Shown here: piece by piece, positions 27,587 to 36,240 of the stretch
Layout of the letters: each line of letters opens with the position of its first letter
Position numbering within the stretch: position 1 is the first letter of the stretch
DNA from: Salipiger sp. H15
GTDB taxonomy: Bacteria; Pseudomonadota; Alphaproteobacteria; Rhodobacterales; Rhodobacteraceae
DNA: 64,000 bases
Assembly: GCF_040409955.1 (NCBI RefSeq)
Contig: NZ_CP123385.1
Location: 496,001-560,000, forward strand
Direction: 5' to 3'
Translations under genes and position numbers: made by a program
Notes under the pieces: generated by a model
Seen by the model: only the letters and a program-made list of their open reading frames with translations
Databases searched by the model: none
Told to the model about the DNA's origin: nothing

Positions 27587-28447
27587 TCAGGCCCTCCCCA
27601 TCAGGCCGCGCGGGCGCAGCGCCAGGAAAAGGATGACGATGGCGAAGAAGGTGATCGTCGCCATGTCGGGCACGAGGTAACGGCTGGCGGTTTCGATCAG
27701 GCCGATGGCCAGCGCCGCGACGAAGGAGCCGAGGATCGAGCCGAGCCCGCCGATCGCCACGACGATCAGGAAGAGCACCATGTAGCGCAGCGGGTAATAG
27801 GCATCTATGGGCAAGAGCTCCGCCCCGAGGATGCCGCCGAGCGCCGCCAGCCCCGCGCCGAGCGCGAAGGTCAGCATGTAGATGCGCCCGGTGTCGATGC
27901 CGAGCGCCGAGGCGGCGTCGCGGTTGTCGACGGCGGCGCGCAGCCGGATGCCGAAACGCGTGCGGTCGAGCAGCGCCCAGAGGCCGAGGATCACCAGCGC
28001 TCCCACCGCGATCACCGCTGCGCGGTGCGCGGTCAGCTGGCGGAAGCCGAGATCGACCGAGCGGCTCAGCGCCTCGGGCAGCGGGATGGCCAGCAGCGCC
28101 GAGCCGAGCAGCAGGTTCACCGTGGCGATGATCAGGAAGGTGAGGCCGATCGTCGCCAGCACCTGCTGCAGCTCGCCGAAGCCGTAGATGCGCCGGTAGA
28201 CGAGGCGCTCGAGCGGCATGGCGACGAGGATGGTCCCGGCGACGGCGAGCAGCAGGGCGAGGCCGAAGGGCAGGCCCAGCCCGGCGCCCAGCCAATGCGC
28301 CAGCGCACCGCCGATCAGGGCAAAGCCGCCATGCGCGAGGTTCACCACCCGCATCAGCCCCATGGTGACCGACAGGCCGACGGCGATCATGAAGAGGATC
28401 ATGCCGTAGGCGATGCCGTCGACCGCGATATTGAGAAGGAGAGTCAT
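27587..28447 (-). CDS. livH: ABC transporter permease LivH
   Basis: The 286-residue permease carries the LivH hallmarks GLMRVVNLAHGGFALIGG near the N-terminus and TRFGIRLRAAVDNRDAASALGI in the cytoplasmic coupling loop, with about eight hydrophobic segments. It is separated from livK by 88 bp, within the same minus-strand unit. Confidence 0.92.
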   Translation of the reverse strand: MTLLLNIAVDGIAYGMILFMIAVGLSVTMGLMRVVNLAHGGFALIGGALAHWLGAGLGLPFGLALLLAVAGTILVAMPLERLVYRRIYGFGELQQVLATIGLTFLIIATVNLLLGSALLAIPLPEALSRSVDLGFRQLTAHRAAVIAVGALVILGLWALLDRTRFGIRLRAAVDNRDAASALGIDTGRIYMLTFALGAGLAALGGILGAELLPIDAYYPLRYMVLFLIVVAIGGLGSILGSFVAALAIGLIETASRYLVPDMATITFFAIVILFLALRPRGLMGRA

Positions 28448-28535
28448 GTCGTGTCCCGTGTTTCGGTGGAACGGGCCGGCGCGGGCCGGCCCATCCTGCC
28501 AGTCGCTGGTCGGTCACTAGCCGCTTACCGGCCGC

Positions 28536-29702
28536 TCACTCGGTCCAGCCGAGGTCGCCGACGGTGGCGATCACGCCGGTCTCGACGTTCTCCAGAAGCC
28601 CGCTCTCGGCGTTGCGCGCCACCTCGCGGATATAGACGTTCTGGATGACGGTGCGGGTCTCGGGGTCCATCTCGAGCGGGCCGCGCGGGCTTTCCCACTT
28701 GAGGCCGAGCGCCGCCTCGACCGCCGCCGGCCCGTCCGAGCCCGCCGCCGCCACCATCTCGTAGATCAGGTGCACGCCGTCATAGGCCCCGACCGAGGCC
28801 CAGTTGGCCACCGCGTCGGGATGCAGCTCGGTCAGCGCGGCAAGGAAGGCGCGGTTCTCGTCGCTGTCGTGCGCGGGCGAGTAGTGGTAGGCGGTCTGCA
28901 GCCCCACGGCCATGTCGCCGAGCCCCTGCAGGTTGGTCTCCTCGGTCTCGGCGGTGCCGAGGAAGGTGATCCCCGCCTCGCGCAGACCGTTCTCGTTGTA
29001 GGTCTTGGTGTAGGAGAAGGTGGGCGGGCCTCCCGGCAGGAAGGTGAAGACCGCGTCCGGCGCCTCGTCCTTCACGCGCTGCAGGATCGGGGTGAAATCG
29101 GTGGTCGAGAGCGGCATGCGGATGCTGTCCGTCACGGTGCCGCCCTTCGCCTCGAAGGCGCGCTTGAACGAGGTCTCGGCGTCGATGCCGGGGCCGTAGT
29201 CGCTGACCGTGGTGACCACGGTGCGGATGCCCTGGTCGTAGGCCCATTCGGCGGCGGGAATGGACACCTGCGGCAGCGTGTAGCTGGTGCGCAGGTAGAA
29301 GGGGCTTACCTTGTTGATCGCCGAGGTGGCGGCGTTGAAGATCACCGTCGGCGTCTCCGACTGGGTGATCACCGGGCCGACCGCCAGCGCGTTCGGGGTG
29401 AAGGTGAAGCCCGCGAGATAGTCGACGCGGTCGCGGATCAGCAGCTCCTGCGCCAGCGCGCGCGACTGGTCGGGGTTCACCCCGCCGACGTCCTTGTAGA
29501 TGAAGCTGATCTCATGCTCGCCCGCGGCCGTGCCGTGCTGCGCCTGGTAGGCCTCGATCGCCTGCTGGTACTGCACGCCATATTGCGCGAAGGGGCCCGA
29601 GAAGGGCGCGATGACGCCCACCTTGATCTCGTCCGCCGTGGCGCAGGTCGCACCGAGGGCGCTGACCGCCGCGACGGCGGTCATGAGGGTCCGTATGGTC
29701 AT
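28536..29702 (-). CDS. livK: Periplasmic substrate-binding protein, LivK type
   Basis: The 388-residue protein has a signal peptide (MTIRTLMTAVAAVSALGA, cleavage after TATA-like ATCATA near residue 23) followed by the Peripla_BP_6 fold starting IKVGVIAPFSGPFAQYG. Binding proteins of this class next to P450s or dioxygenases usually bind aromatic acids rather than leucine, as in the benzoate or p-coumarate ABC importers of Rhodopseudomonas. The ligand here is inferred to be the P450 substrate. It is the first intact gene of the operon. Confidence 0.9.
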   Translation of the reverse strand: MTIRTLMTAVAAVSALGATCATADEIKVGVIAPFSGPFAQYGVQYQQAIEAYQAQHGTAAGEHEISFIYKDVGGVNPDQSRALAQELLIRDRVDYLAGFTFTPNALAVGPVITQSETPTVIFNAATSAINKVSPFYLRTSYTLPQVSIPAAEWAYDQGIRTVVTTVSDYGPGIDAETSFKRAFEAKGGTVTDSIRMPLSTTDFTPILQRVKDEAPDAVFTFLPGGPPTFSYTKTYNENGLREAGITFLGTAETEETNLQGLGDMAVGLQTAYHYSPAHDSDENRAFLAALTELHPDAVANWASVGAYDGVHLIYEMVAAAGSDGPAAVEAALGLKWESPRGPLEMDPETRTVIQNVYIREVARNAESGLLENVETGVIATVGDLGWTE

Positions 29703-29802
29703 GATGTCCTCCCATGTGTGCGGCCCTTGCGGCCGCGCTGTCGCCTCTCCTCCAGAGGCGGGTTGCCTTGCCCGGCGGCGACACCCGCCGCCAGGAGCGA
29801 TG

Positions 29803-29991
29803 TCAGTGGACGACGCCGATGCGGAGGCCCACCTCGAGCGCGGTGCCCGCGCCTTCATGAAGGAGGACCGCGGGGCACAGCCCCTCTTCGTCGAGCCCGT
29901 CCGGCGTGCAGCCGTCGGTCTGGCAGAGGCCGGTCGCCATGATCTCGAGCGGATTCTTTGCTTCAAAGGCAACGGCGGTGCGGGTCTTCAT
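29803..29991 (-). pseudogene. Remnant of glutathione-dependent formaldehyde dehydrogenase (class III ADH)
   Basis: The 62-codon frame begins MKTRTAVAFEAKNPLEI, the typical start of FrmA/AdhC. It then jumps straight to ATGLCQTDGCTPDG and PAVLLHEGAGTALEVG, which correspond to residues about 37-80 of the intact enzyme (normally ATGICHTD and GHEGAG). About 18 codons are missing inside and roughly 300 residues are missing at the end. His to Gln in the catalytic-zinc CHTD motif also argues that it is dead. It lies at the head of the liv-P450 operon, where a formaldehyde-oxidising enzyme would make sense if the P450 removes methoxy groups. Confidence 0.78.
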
Positions 29992-30132
29992 GTGGCTCTC
30001 GGCTCCTCAGGTCTGATCGGTCCGGAAGGGTGCCGATCGCAAGACGGCATCGCGCGCTGACACGCGCGCGTCAGCGTCATCTGCCCTGCAACTGGATTGC
30101 CCTCCCGGCGCGGCGCCCTCCCCGGCGCACGA

Positions 30133-30183
30133 GTTGATTCATCAACTATCCTCACCCTGCACGGCATGAGTTGATATGTCAAC
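30133..30183. promoter_or_regulatory. Tandem GTTGA...TCAAC operators
   Basis: Two 14-bp palindromes, GTTGATTCATCAAC (30133-30146) and GTTGATATGTCAAC (30170-30183), have centres 37 bp apart in the gap between the liv-P450 operon and the lysR gene. The form resembles sites of MarR regulators for aromatic acids, so the MarR encoded at 21906-22418 is the first candidate. Confidence 0.6.
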
Positions 30184-30239
30184 AGTGCATGTTTGGAGAC
30201 CCGCAAACCCGCGCGGGGAGAGTCACGGGCGAGCCGGGG

Positions 30240-31175
30240 TCACTCCCGGCGCAGGCTGCGCACCTCGTCCGCGCAGGCAGCGATCTCCTCGATCAGCACC
30301 TTCGACACGGCCGAGCAGATCCGCGGCAGCGTGCGCTTCACGCTCACCACGAGGCTGATCGACTGGCTGCGCACCTGCGCGTCGGTCATCGGGATCGCCA
30401 CCATCCGGCCCGCGAGAAGCTCTGCGGCGGCGTCGAGTTCCGAGGTGAGCGCGAGATGGGTTCCGGCGCAAACCATCTGCTTGAGCAGTTGCAGCGAGTT
30501 GGTCACCACCGGCGGGAAGGCGTCGCTGAAGAGCCAGGTGTGCCGCGCCTCGAGCATCCGCCGGATCGCCAGCGCCCGGCTCTGCACCACCAGCGGATAG
30601 GCGCGGACCTCCTTGATCGAGATGCTGGCAAGCGCGGCGACGGGATGCGACGGCGCGGCGACGCAGACCAGCGGCAGGTCGGCCGACCACAGCACGTGCA
30701 CGTCGCGCGAGGCGCGCAGGTTGAAGCCGAGCGCGAGGTCGGCGAGCCCCTCGTCGACCGCCGCCATGGCCGCGTCGGGCGTCATGATCTCGACCTCGAC
30801 CTGGACCCGGGGAAAGGCCTCGCCGATCGCCGCCAGTACCCGCGGCAGCGGCCCGTTCGCGAGGCTGTCCATGGTCGCGAGGCGGACGACGCCGAGGTCG
30901 ATGCCCTGCATCTGCTTCACGTCCGACAGGATGCGGTTCTCATCGGCCTGCCAGCGCCGCGCCAGCACGAGGAACATCTCGCCCGCCGCGGTCGTCTCCA
31001 TCCCCGTGCTCTGCCGGTCGAAGAGCAGCAGGTCCAGCCGGTCCTCGAGCAGCTTCACCTGCCGGTCGATGGCCGAGGCCGAGATGCCCAGCGCCCGCGA
31101 CGCCGCCTGGATCGAGCCATGCTCGGCCACCGCCTCGACGTAGCGCAGGACCCGTGGAACGAGGAACAGCGACAT
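30240..31175 (-). CDS. LysR-family transcriptional regulator
   Basis: The 311-residue regulator has the N-terminal winged HTH (RYVEAVAEHGSIQAASRALGISASAIDRQ region, residues about 8-37) and a periplasmic-binding-fold effector domain. It is divergent from uraD with about 105 bp between the starts, and that gap is AT-rich, as usual for a LysR-controlled promoter. It therefore probably controls the uraD-TRAP operon in response to a purine catabolite. The start MSLFLV is preferred because GGAGCG precedes it; ATG four codons upstream is possible. Confidence 0.88.
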   Translation of the reverse strand: MSLFLVPRVLRYVEAVAEHGSIQAASRALGISASAIDRQVKLLEDRLDLLLFDRQSTGMETTAAGEMFLVLARRWQADENRILSDVKQMQGIDLGVVRLATMDSLANGPLPRVLAAIGEAFPRVQVEVEIMTPDAAMAAVDEGLADLALGFNLRASRDVHVLWSADLPLVCVAAPSHPVAALASISIKEVRAYPLVVQSRALAIRRMLEARHTWLFSDAFPPVVTNSLQLLKQMVCAGTHLALTSELDAAAELLAGRMVAIPMTDAQVRSQSISLVVSVKRTLPRICSAVSKVLIEEIAACADEVRSLRRE

Positions 31176-31279
31176 TGTCCGCTCCATTCTAATTTTTCGA
31201 ATAAACTGTGATTTTTTATAGAATGGATTGCAATGGAGATTTCGCCGTAGGGTCGGGGCAGGAACCAACGGACATCCCC

Positions 31280-31858
31280 ATGACACGCGGACTTACCACG
31301 CTGAACTCGGTTCAGCGCGAACAGGCTCTTGCGGCCCTCTCCCCGCTCGTCGAACGCTCGCCCTGGGTGGCCGAGGCGGTGGTGGACCTGCGTCCCTTCG
31401 CCTCGGACGAGGCGCTGGCCGAGGCGCTGGTCGAGGTCATCCTCGCCGCCGCTCCGGCCCGGCGCCGCGCCCTCTTCAACGTCCATCCCGAGCTTTCCGG
31501 CTCCGAGGCGGCCGAGGGGCGGATGACCGCCGAAAGCACGTCGGAACAGGGGCGCCTCGGTCTGACCGCCCTGCCCTCCGGCGAGGCCGCGCGGCTGGCC
31601 GCGCTCAACACCGCCTACCGGGCGCGTTTCGGCCACCCGTTCATCATCGCGCTGCACCGCGTGCCCGACCGGGCCGCGCTGTACCAGACCTTCGAGCAAC
31701 GCCTCCGGGCAAGCCCGCTGGAGGAGCACACCACCACGCTGTCCGAGATCGCCTCGGTGATCCGGGCACGCTGCCGCGCTGCCTTCGGCGCGGCCCCCGA
31801 ACCCACCCCGAACCCTTCCTCGACATGTCCTCAGGACTCCAAGGAGCACAGCCAATGA
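31280..31858 (+). CDS. uraD: OHCU decarboxylase
   Basis: The 192-residue enzyme contains the OHCU decarboxylase signature: catalytic HPELSG (His), TSEQGRLGL and LNTAYRARFGHPFIIALH. UraD converts 2-oxo-4-hydroxy-4-carboxy-5-ureidoimidazoline to S-allantoin, the last step of urate oxidation. A tail of about 20 residues rich in Pro and Ser extends past the family core. No urate oxidase or HIU hydrolase is nearby, so those must lie elsewhere. The stop overlaps dctP by 4 bp, linking urate breakdown to a TRAP importer. Confidence 0.9.
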   Translation: MTRGLTTLNSVQREQALAALSPLVERSPWVAEAVVDLRPFASDEALAEALVEVILAAAPARRRALFNVHPELSGSEAAEGRMTAESTSEQGRLGLTALPSGEAARLAALNTAYRARFGHPFIIALHRVPDRAALYQTFEQRLRASPLEEHTTTLSEIASVIRARCRAAFGAAPEPTPNPSSTCPQDSKEHSQ

Positions 31859-32841
31859 AACACCAGATCCTCGCCCTCGCCGCCTCCGTCCTCGCCCTCA
31901 CCGCCCCGGCGCAGGCCGACACGATCCGGGTCGCCGGGAACTTCGCCACCGACCATTCCTCCTCGGTCGCGATGGAAACCTTTGCCGCGAAACTCGCCGA
32001 CCTGTCGGGCGGCGCCTTCGAGGTGAACCTCTTCCCGGCCCGCCAGCTGGGCGGCGCGGCCGAGAACGTGCAGGCGGTCAAGCTCGGCGCGGTCGAGATC
32101 ATCTGGGTCGGCACCGCCTATCTCACCCGCACCGTGCCCGAGCTCGAGATCGTCGGCCTGCCCTTCCAGTTCGAGAGCCGCGAAGAGGCCTTCAAGGTCG
32201 TTGACGGCCCCGTGGGCGAGGCGCTCGACGAGAAGCTCGCCGCGCAGGACATCATGTCGCTCGGCTACATGGAGCTCGGGTTCCGGCAGATGACCAACTC
32301 GGTTCGACCGATCGAGACGATCGAGGACATCGCCGGGCTCAAGATCCGCCTGCAGCCCAACGAGACCCACCTCGCCACCTTCCGCGCGCTCGGCGCCAAC
32401 CCGCTGGCGATGGACGTCAACGAGCTTTACTCGGCACTCGAGCAGAAGGTGATCGACGGGCAGGAGAACCCCTTCTCGATCATCCAGGTCGCCGGCTACC
32501 CCGAGGTGCAGGACTACGTGTCGAACACCGGGCATTTCTTCGACTTCATCTCGGTCGTCGCCAACAAGAAGTGGTTCGACGGGCTCTCCGCCGAGAAACA
32601 GGCCTGGGTCACCGAGGCGATGGATGCCGCCGTCGCCGAGCAGCGCGTGCTCGCCGCCGAGCAGGACGGCGCGGCGCTCGCGAAGATCATCGAGATGGGC
32701 ATGACCTACACCGAGGTGTCACCCGAGCTTGCCGCCGCCCTGCGCGAGACCACGGCCGGCGTCGCCGCCGAGACCAAGGCCCGGCTCGATCCGAAGCTGG
32801 TGGCGCTGCTCGACGCGGAAATGTCCTCGGTGTCGAACTGA
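31855..32841 (+). CDS. dctP: TRAP transporter substrate-binding protein DctP (system 1)
   Basis: The 328-residue protein has a signal peptide (cleavage after AQA near residue 21) and the DctP fold, with FPARQLGGAAENVQAVKLGAVEI, the GLKIRLQPNETH arginine that binds carboxylates in TRAP proteins, and EQKVIDGQENPFS. It delivers an anionic substrate to the DctQM membrane unit. Linkage to uraD suggests a purine-derived acid or ureide, but the ligand cannot be read from sequence. Confidence 0.92.
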   Translation: MKHQILALAASVLALTAPAQADTIRVAGNFATDHSSSVAMETFAAKLADLSGGAFEVNLFPARQLGGAAENVQAVKLGAVEIIWVGTAYLTRTVPELEIVGLPFQFESREEAFKVVDGPVGEALDEKLAAQDIMSLGYMELGFRQMTNSVRPIETIEDIAGLKIRLQPNETHLATFRALGANPLAMDVNELYSALEQKVIDGQENPFSIIQVAGYPEVQDYVSNTGHFFDFISVVANKKWFDGLSAEKQAWVTEAMDAAVAEQRVLAAEQDGAALAKIIEMGMTYTEVSPELAAALRETTAGVAAETKARLDPKLVALLDAEMSSVSN

Positions 32842-32849
32842 TCCGCCCT

Positions 32850-33329
32850 ATGAGACAGATCGTCCCTGCGATCCTTGCGCGCGCCGACACGGGCGCGCGC
32901 CTCATGGTGATCGCCGCCGCCGCCCTCATGGTGGCGGTGGTCTCGGCGCAGGTTCTGCTGCGCTACGGCTTCAACGCCTCGCTCGACTGGGCCGACGAGG
33001 TCTCGCGCCTCGCCTTCGTCACCGCGATCTTCGTCGCCATCCCGCTCGGCATCCGCGACGGCACCCATGTCGGCATCGACCTCGTGGTCGACCGCCTGCC
33101 CGCCGCGCCCCGGCGGCTGGTCCGGCGGGGCATCAGCCTGATCGCCGGGCTGATGCTGCTGATCCTCTTCAGGGCCACGCTCCATGTCGCGGGCGCCACC
33201 TGGAGCGAGCGTCTCGGCGCCATCGACATCACCTCCTCGGTCTTCTTCTTTCCCGTCATCGCGGGCACGCTGCATTCGGCGCTGCACCTGCTGCACATGG
33301 CGGCCGATCCGGACACGCCCCTGCCATGA
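32850..33329 (+). CDS. dctQ: TRAP transporter small permease DctQ (system 1)
   Basis: The 159-residue protein has four hydrophobic segments and the DctQ-type motifs QVLLRYGFNASLDWADEVSR and GTHVGIDLVVDRLP. It forms the membrane complex with DctM. It lies 8 bp after dctP and overlaps dctM by 4 bp. Confidence 0.9.
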   Translation: MRQIVPAILARADTGARLMVIAAAALMVAVVSAQVLLRYGFNASLDWADEVSRLAFVTAIFVAIPLGIRDGTHVGIDLVVDRLPAAPRRLVRRGISLIAGLMLLILFRATLHVAGATWSERLGAIDITSSVFFFPVIAGTLHSALHLLHMAADPDTPLP

Positions 33330-34606
33330 GCCTTGCCGTCATCGCCTGTTTCTTCGTCCTCGGCGTGCTCGGCATGCCGCTGGCCTTCTCGCTGGGCTGC
33401 GCCGCGCTCTTCGGGCTCTGGCTGGCGGGGTTCGATCCAGCGATCATGCCGAGCCGGATGATGAACGCGGTCAATTCCTTCCCGCTCATGTCCATCCCGC
33501 TCTTCATGATCGCCGGAGAACTGATGCTGAAGGGCGGGATCATGGAGCGGCTGGTGGACTTCGCCAACGCCTTCGTCGGGCGGATGCGCGGCGGGCTGCT
33601 GCAGGTGTCGATCGTCGCGGGCGCCGGGCTAGCCTCGGTCTCGGGCGCGGCGGTGGCCGATGCCTCGGCGCTGGCCTCGACGCTGGTCCCCTCGCTGAAG
33701 AAGCAGTACGGGCTCGGCTTTTCCTCGGGGGCCGTGGCTGCCGCCGCCAATCTCGGGCCGATCATCCCGCCCTCGGGGGCGATGATCGTCTATGCCTTCA
33801 TGGCGGGCTCGACCGTCTCGGTCGGCGGGCTCTTCATGGCGGGCGTGGTGCCGGGACTGATCCTCTTCGTCGCGCTCATGGCCCTTTGCTGGTTCATCTC
33901 TTGGAAGCGCGACTACCCGCTGGCCGGCGAGGGGTTCGCGCTCCGCCGCGCCCTGCGCGAGACCCGGCGCTCGGTCGTCGTCTTCATGATGCCCGTGGTG
34001 GTGATCGGCGGCATCGTCGCAGGCGCCTTCACCCCCACCGAGGGCGCGGCCATCGGGGTCTGCTACGCGCTCTTCATCGGCTTCTTCATCACCCGCAGGC
34101 TGCGCGTCGCGGACCTGCCGGGCGTGCTGCTCACTGCCGCCAAGACCTCGGCCATGGTCGGCGCGATGATCGCCTTCGCCTCGACGGTGACCTTCCTCTT
34201 CACCATCGACCTCATGCCGATGAAGCTGGCGGCGCAGATCAAGGCGCTGACCGACAGCCCGACCGTCTTCCTGCTGCTGGTCGCGCTGATGATGCTGGTG
34301 GTGGGGATGTTCCTTGAATCGAACGCCGCCAACATCATGCTGGTGCCGCTCTTCCACCCGATCGCGCTGCAGTTCGGCATCGACCCGCTGCACTTCGGCT
34401 TTCTCTTCGTGCTGAACCTTGTGATCGGGATGCTGACGCCGCCGGTGGGGGTGATCCTCTTCGTCGTCTGCGGCATCACCGGGGTGAAGATGACCGAGCT
34501 CGTGCGCGAGAGCTGGCCCTTCATCGCCGCCATGTACGCCGTGCTCTTCCTGTGCATGTTCGTGCCGGGGCTGGTGACCGGGCTGCCCCGCGCGATGGGC
34601 TACTGA
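33326..34606 (+). CDS. dctM: TRAP transporter large permease DctM (system 1)
   Basis: The 426-residue permease has 12 or so hydrophobic segments and the DctM signatures FPLMSIPLFMIAGELM, GLASVSGAAVADASALAS, ANLGPIIPPSGAMIVYA and TPTEGAAIGV. It uses the sodium gradient to import the DctP-bound ligand. ATGA overlap with dctQ implies coupling. It converges with the racemase gene, leaving 17 bp. Confidence 0.93.
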   Translation: MSLAVIACFFVLGVLGMPLAFSLGCAALFGLWLAGFDPAIMPSRMMNAVNSFPLMSIPLFMIAGELMLKGGIMERLVDFANAFVGRMRGGLLQVSIVAGAGLASVSGAAVADASALASTLVPSLKKQYGLGFSSGAVAAAANLGPIIPPSGAMIVYAFMAGSTVSVGGLFMAGVVPGLILFVALMALCWFISWKRDYPLAGEGFALRRALRETRRSVVVFMMPVVVIGGIVAGAFTPTEGAAIGVCYALFIGFFITRRLRVADLPGVLLTAAKTSAMVGAMIAFASTVTFLFTIDLMPMKLAAQIKALTDSPTVFLLLVALMMLVVGMFLESNAANIMLVPLFHPIALQFGIDPLHFGFLFVLNLVIGMLTPPVGVILFVVCGITGVKMTELVRESWPFIAAMYAVLFLCMFVPGLVTGLPRAMGY

Positions 34607-34623
34607 GCCGGCACGGGCCCGGC

Positions 34624-35370
34624 TCAGGCGCCGCCGAAGAGCCGGGTCAGCGCCGGGTCGAGCCCGGTCATGGCGATGCCCGAAGGCTGCGCGCAGTTGC
34701 CCGCGCGCGGCTTCGGCAGGCCGAGGCGCAGGATCATCTCGGCCATGCAGACCGCCGCCCCGACGGGCGAGACCACCGGCACCGGCAACGCCGGCTGGAT
34801 GCGCCGTGCCATGCCCTCCATCGAGCCCGCGCCGAGGACGATCACGTCGGCGCGGTCCTCCTCGACCGCCCGCAGCCCCAGCCCGATCGCCGCCGCATCG
34901 GCGCGCGGCTGGTCCTCGGTCAGCTCGGTGCCGGTGAGCCCTATGTCGCGGATCGAGACGACCCGCCCGCCAAGGCCCGTGGCCGCGACCAGCTCGTCGG
35001 TCATCCGCCGCGCGGGCGCGCCGATGGAGAGGATCGAGATGCCCTGCCCGAGCACCGAAGCGGCGGCGAGCCCGGCCTCGCCGGTGGCGATGAGCGGCAC
35101 CGGCATCATCTCCTTTGCCGCGGCGGTGACGGCGGGCACGATGAAGGCCCCGACGATCACCGCGTCATGCCGGTCATAGGCCTGCGCCAGCGCCGAGAGC
35201 AGCGCGTGCCCCGCGACCGCAGCCTCGCCCCGGGTCGAGATATAGGCCGAGCCGAAGGCCGCGCTGCAGACGTCGATCGTGGTGCCGGGCGCGGCGACGC
35301 GGCGGGCCTCGGCGGCCATGATCCCGGCCATGGCCTCGGAGGTGTTGGGATTGGCGAAGAGAAGGCGCAT
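34624..35370 (-). CDS. Asp/Glu (hydantoin/allantoin) racemase family protein, copy 1
   Basis: The 248-residue protein starts LLFANPNTSEAM, the characteristic opening of hydantoin/allantoin racemases (HyuA/HpxA). Two catalytic cysteines are expected, but the positions here read VGAFIVPA and CMAEM, so at least one usual cysteine may be replaced. In the purine setting an allantoin racemase would interconvert R- and S-allantoin. It is the last gene of a six- or seven-gene minus-strand operon beginning with dctP2. Confidence 0.8.
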   Translation of the reverse strand: MRLLFANPNTSEAMAGIMAAEARRVAAPGTTIDVCSAAFGSAYISTRGEAAVAGHALLSALAQAYDRHDAVIVGAFIVPAVTAAAKEMMPVPLIATGEAGLAAASVLGQGISILSIGAPARRMTDELVAATGLGGRVVSIRDIGLTGTELTEDQPRADAAAIGLGLRAVEEDRADVIVLGAGSMEGMARRIQPALPVPVVSPVGAAVCMAEMILRLGLPKPRAGNCAQPSGIAMTGLDPALTRLFGGA

Positions 35371-35373
35371 CGG

Positions 35374-36240
35374 TCAGCCCGCCGCCAGTGACGGCTCGGC
35401 CAGCACCGCCGCGTGGATCTCGGCGGGGGTCGCGAGCCAGACGCCCGGCATCGCCGCGACCTCGGCCAGCGCCTCGGCGAGCGGGCGCAGCCGCCAGGGC
35501 TGCCCCGAGATGAAGCTGTGAAGCACCACGCTCATCACCACAGGCTGCGGGCTCTCCAGCAGCTCGCGCGCCTCGTCGAGGATGGCGGCGGCAAAAGCGC
35601 GCGGCTCCATCTGGCGCCCGACCATGCTGGTGCTGTCGTTGAGCTCGGCGGCATAGGGGATGGCCAGGAGGCGCTTTGGTCCGGCGTCCAGCCAGACCGG
35701 CTGGTCGTCGAGCCGCAGGTCGAGAAGATAGCGGTAGTCCGCACCGGCAAGGCTTTGCAGGGAAGTCGGCGTGTGCGCGAGCCAGGGCGAGGACCAGCCA
35801 CCCGGCGGCGCGCCCTCGGCGGCGGCGATGCGCGCGCGCACACGGGCAACGTAGGCCGCTTCCTCCCCCGCGGGCAGCGCCGCGAGGCTGTCGGAGTTCG
35901 ACGCGCCATGGCCGACGAACTCGGCCCCGGCGGCGCGGGCGGCGGCGATGACCTCGGGCGCCTCGTCGTAGAGGTTGGTGTTCAGCAGCACCGCGGGCCG
36001 GATACCGATCGCCGCGAGCCGGTCGAAGAGCCGGAACGCGCCCACACGGTTGCCGTAGTCGCGCCAAGCCGTATTGACGAGGTCCGGCGGCGCGCCGCGC
36101 GGCAGGATGTCCTCGGTCATGCCCTCATCGGGGCGGTAGCTTTCGACGCCGACGGCGACCCAGAGGGCGACCTTTGCACCGTTGGGCCAATGGCCTGCGG
36201 GGCGGGATGGCAGGGCGGAGTATGTCCAGGGCAGGCTCAC
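35374..36240 (-). CDS. Polysaccharide deacetylase-fold hydrolase, PuuE-like
   Basis: The 288-residue protein has the NodB-homology fold of the PuuE (cofactor-independent allantoinase) branch: VALWVAVGVESY, WRDYGNRVGAFRLFDRLAA, GHGASNSDSL and VVLHSFISGQPWRLRPL. PuuE enzymes open the hydantoin ring of allantoin. The His in GHGASNSD and the VLHSFI histidine would be active-site residues. It lies 3 bp upstream of racemase 1 and overlaps the amidohydrolase by 4 bp, consistent with successive steps on a cyclic ureide. Confidence 0.8.
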   Translation of the reverse strand: MSLPWTYSALPSRPAGHWPNGAKVALWVAVGVESYRPDEGMTEDILPRGAPPDLVNTAWRDYGNRVGAFRLFDRLAAIGIRPAVLLNTNLYDEAPEVIAAARAAGAEFVGHGASNSDSLAALPAGEEAAYVARVRARIAAAEGAPPGGWSSPWLAHTPTSLQSLAGADYRYLLDLRLDDQPVWLDAGPKRLLAIPYAAELNDSTSMVGRQMEPRAFAAAILDEARELLESPQPVVMSVVLHSFISGQPWRLRPLAEALAEVAAMPGVWLATPAEIHAAVLAEPSLAAG

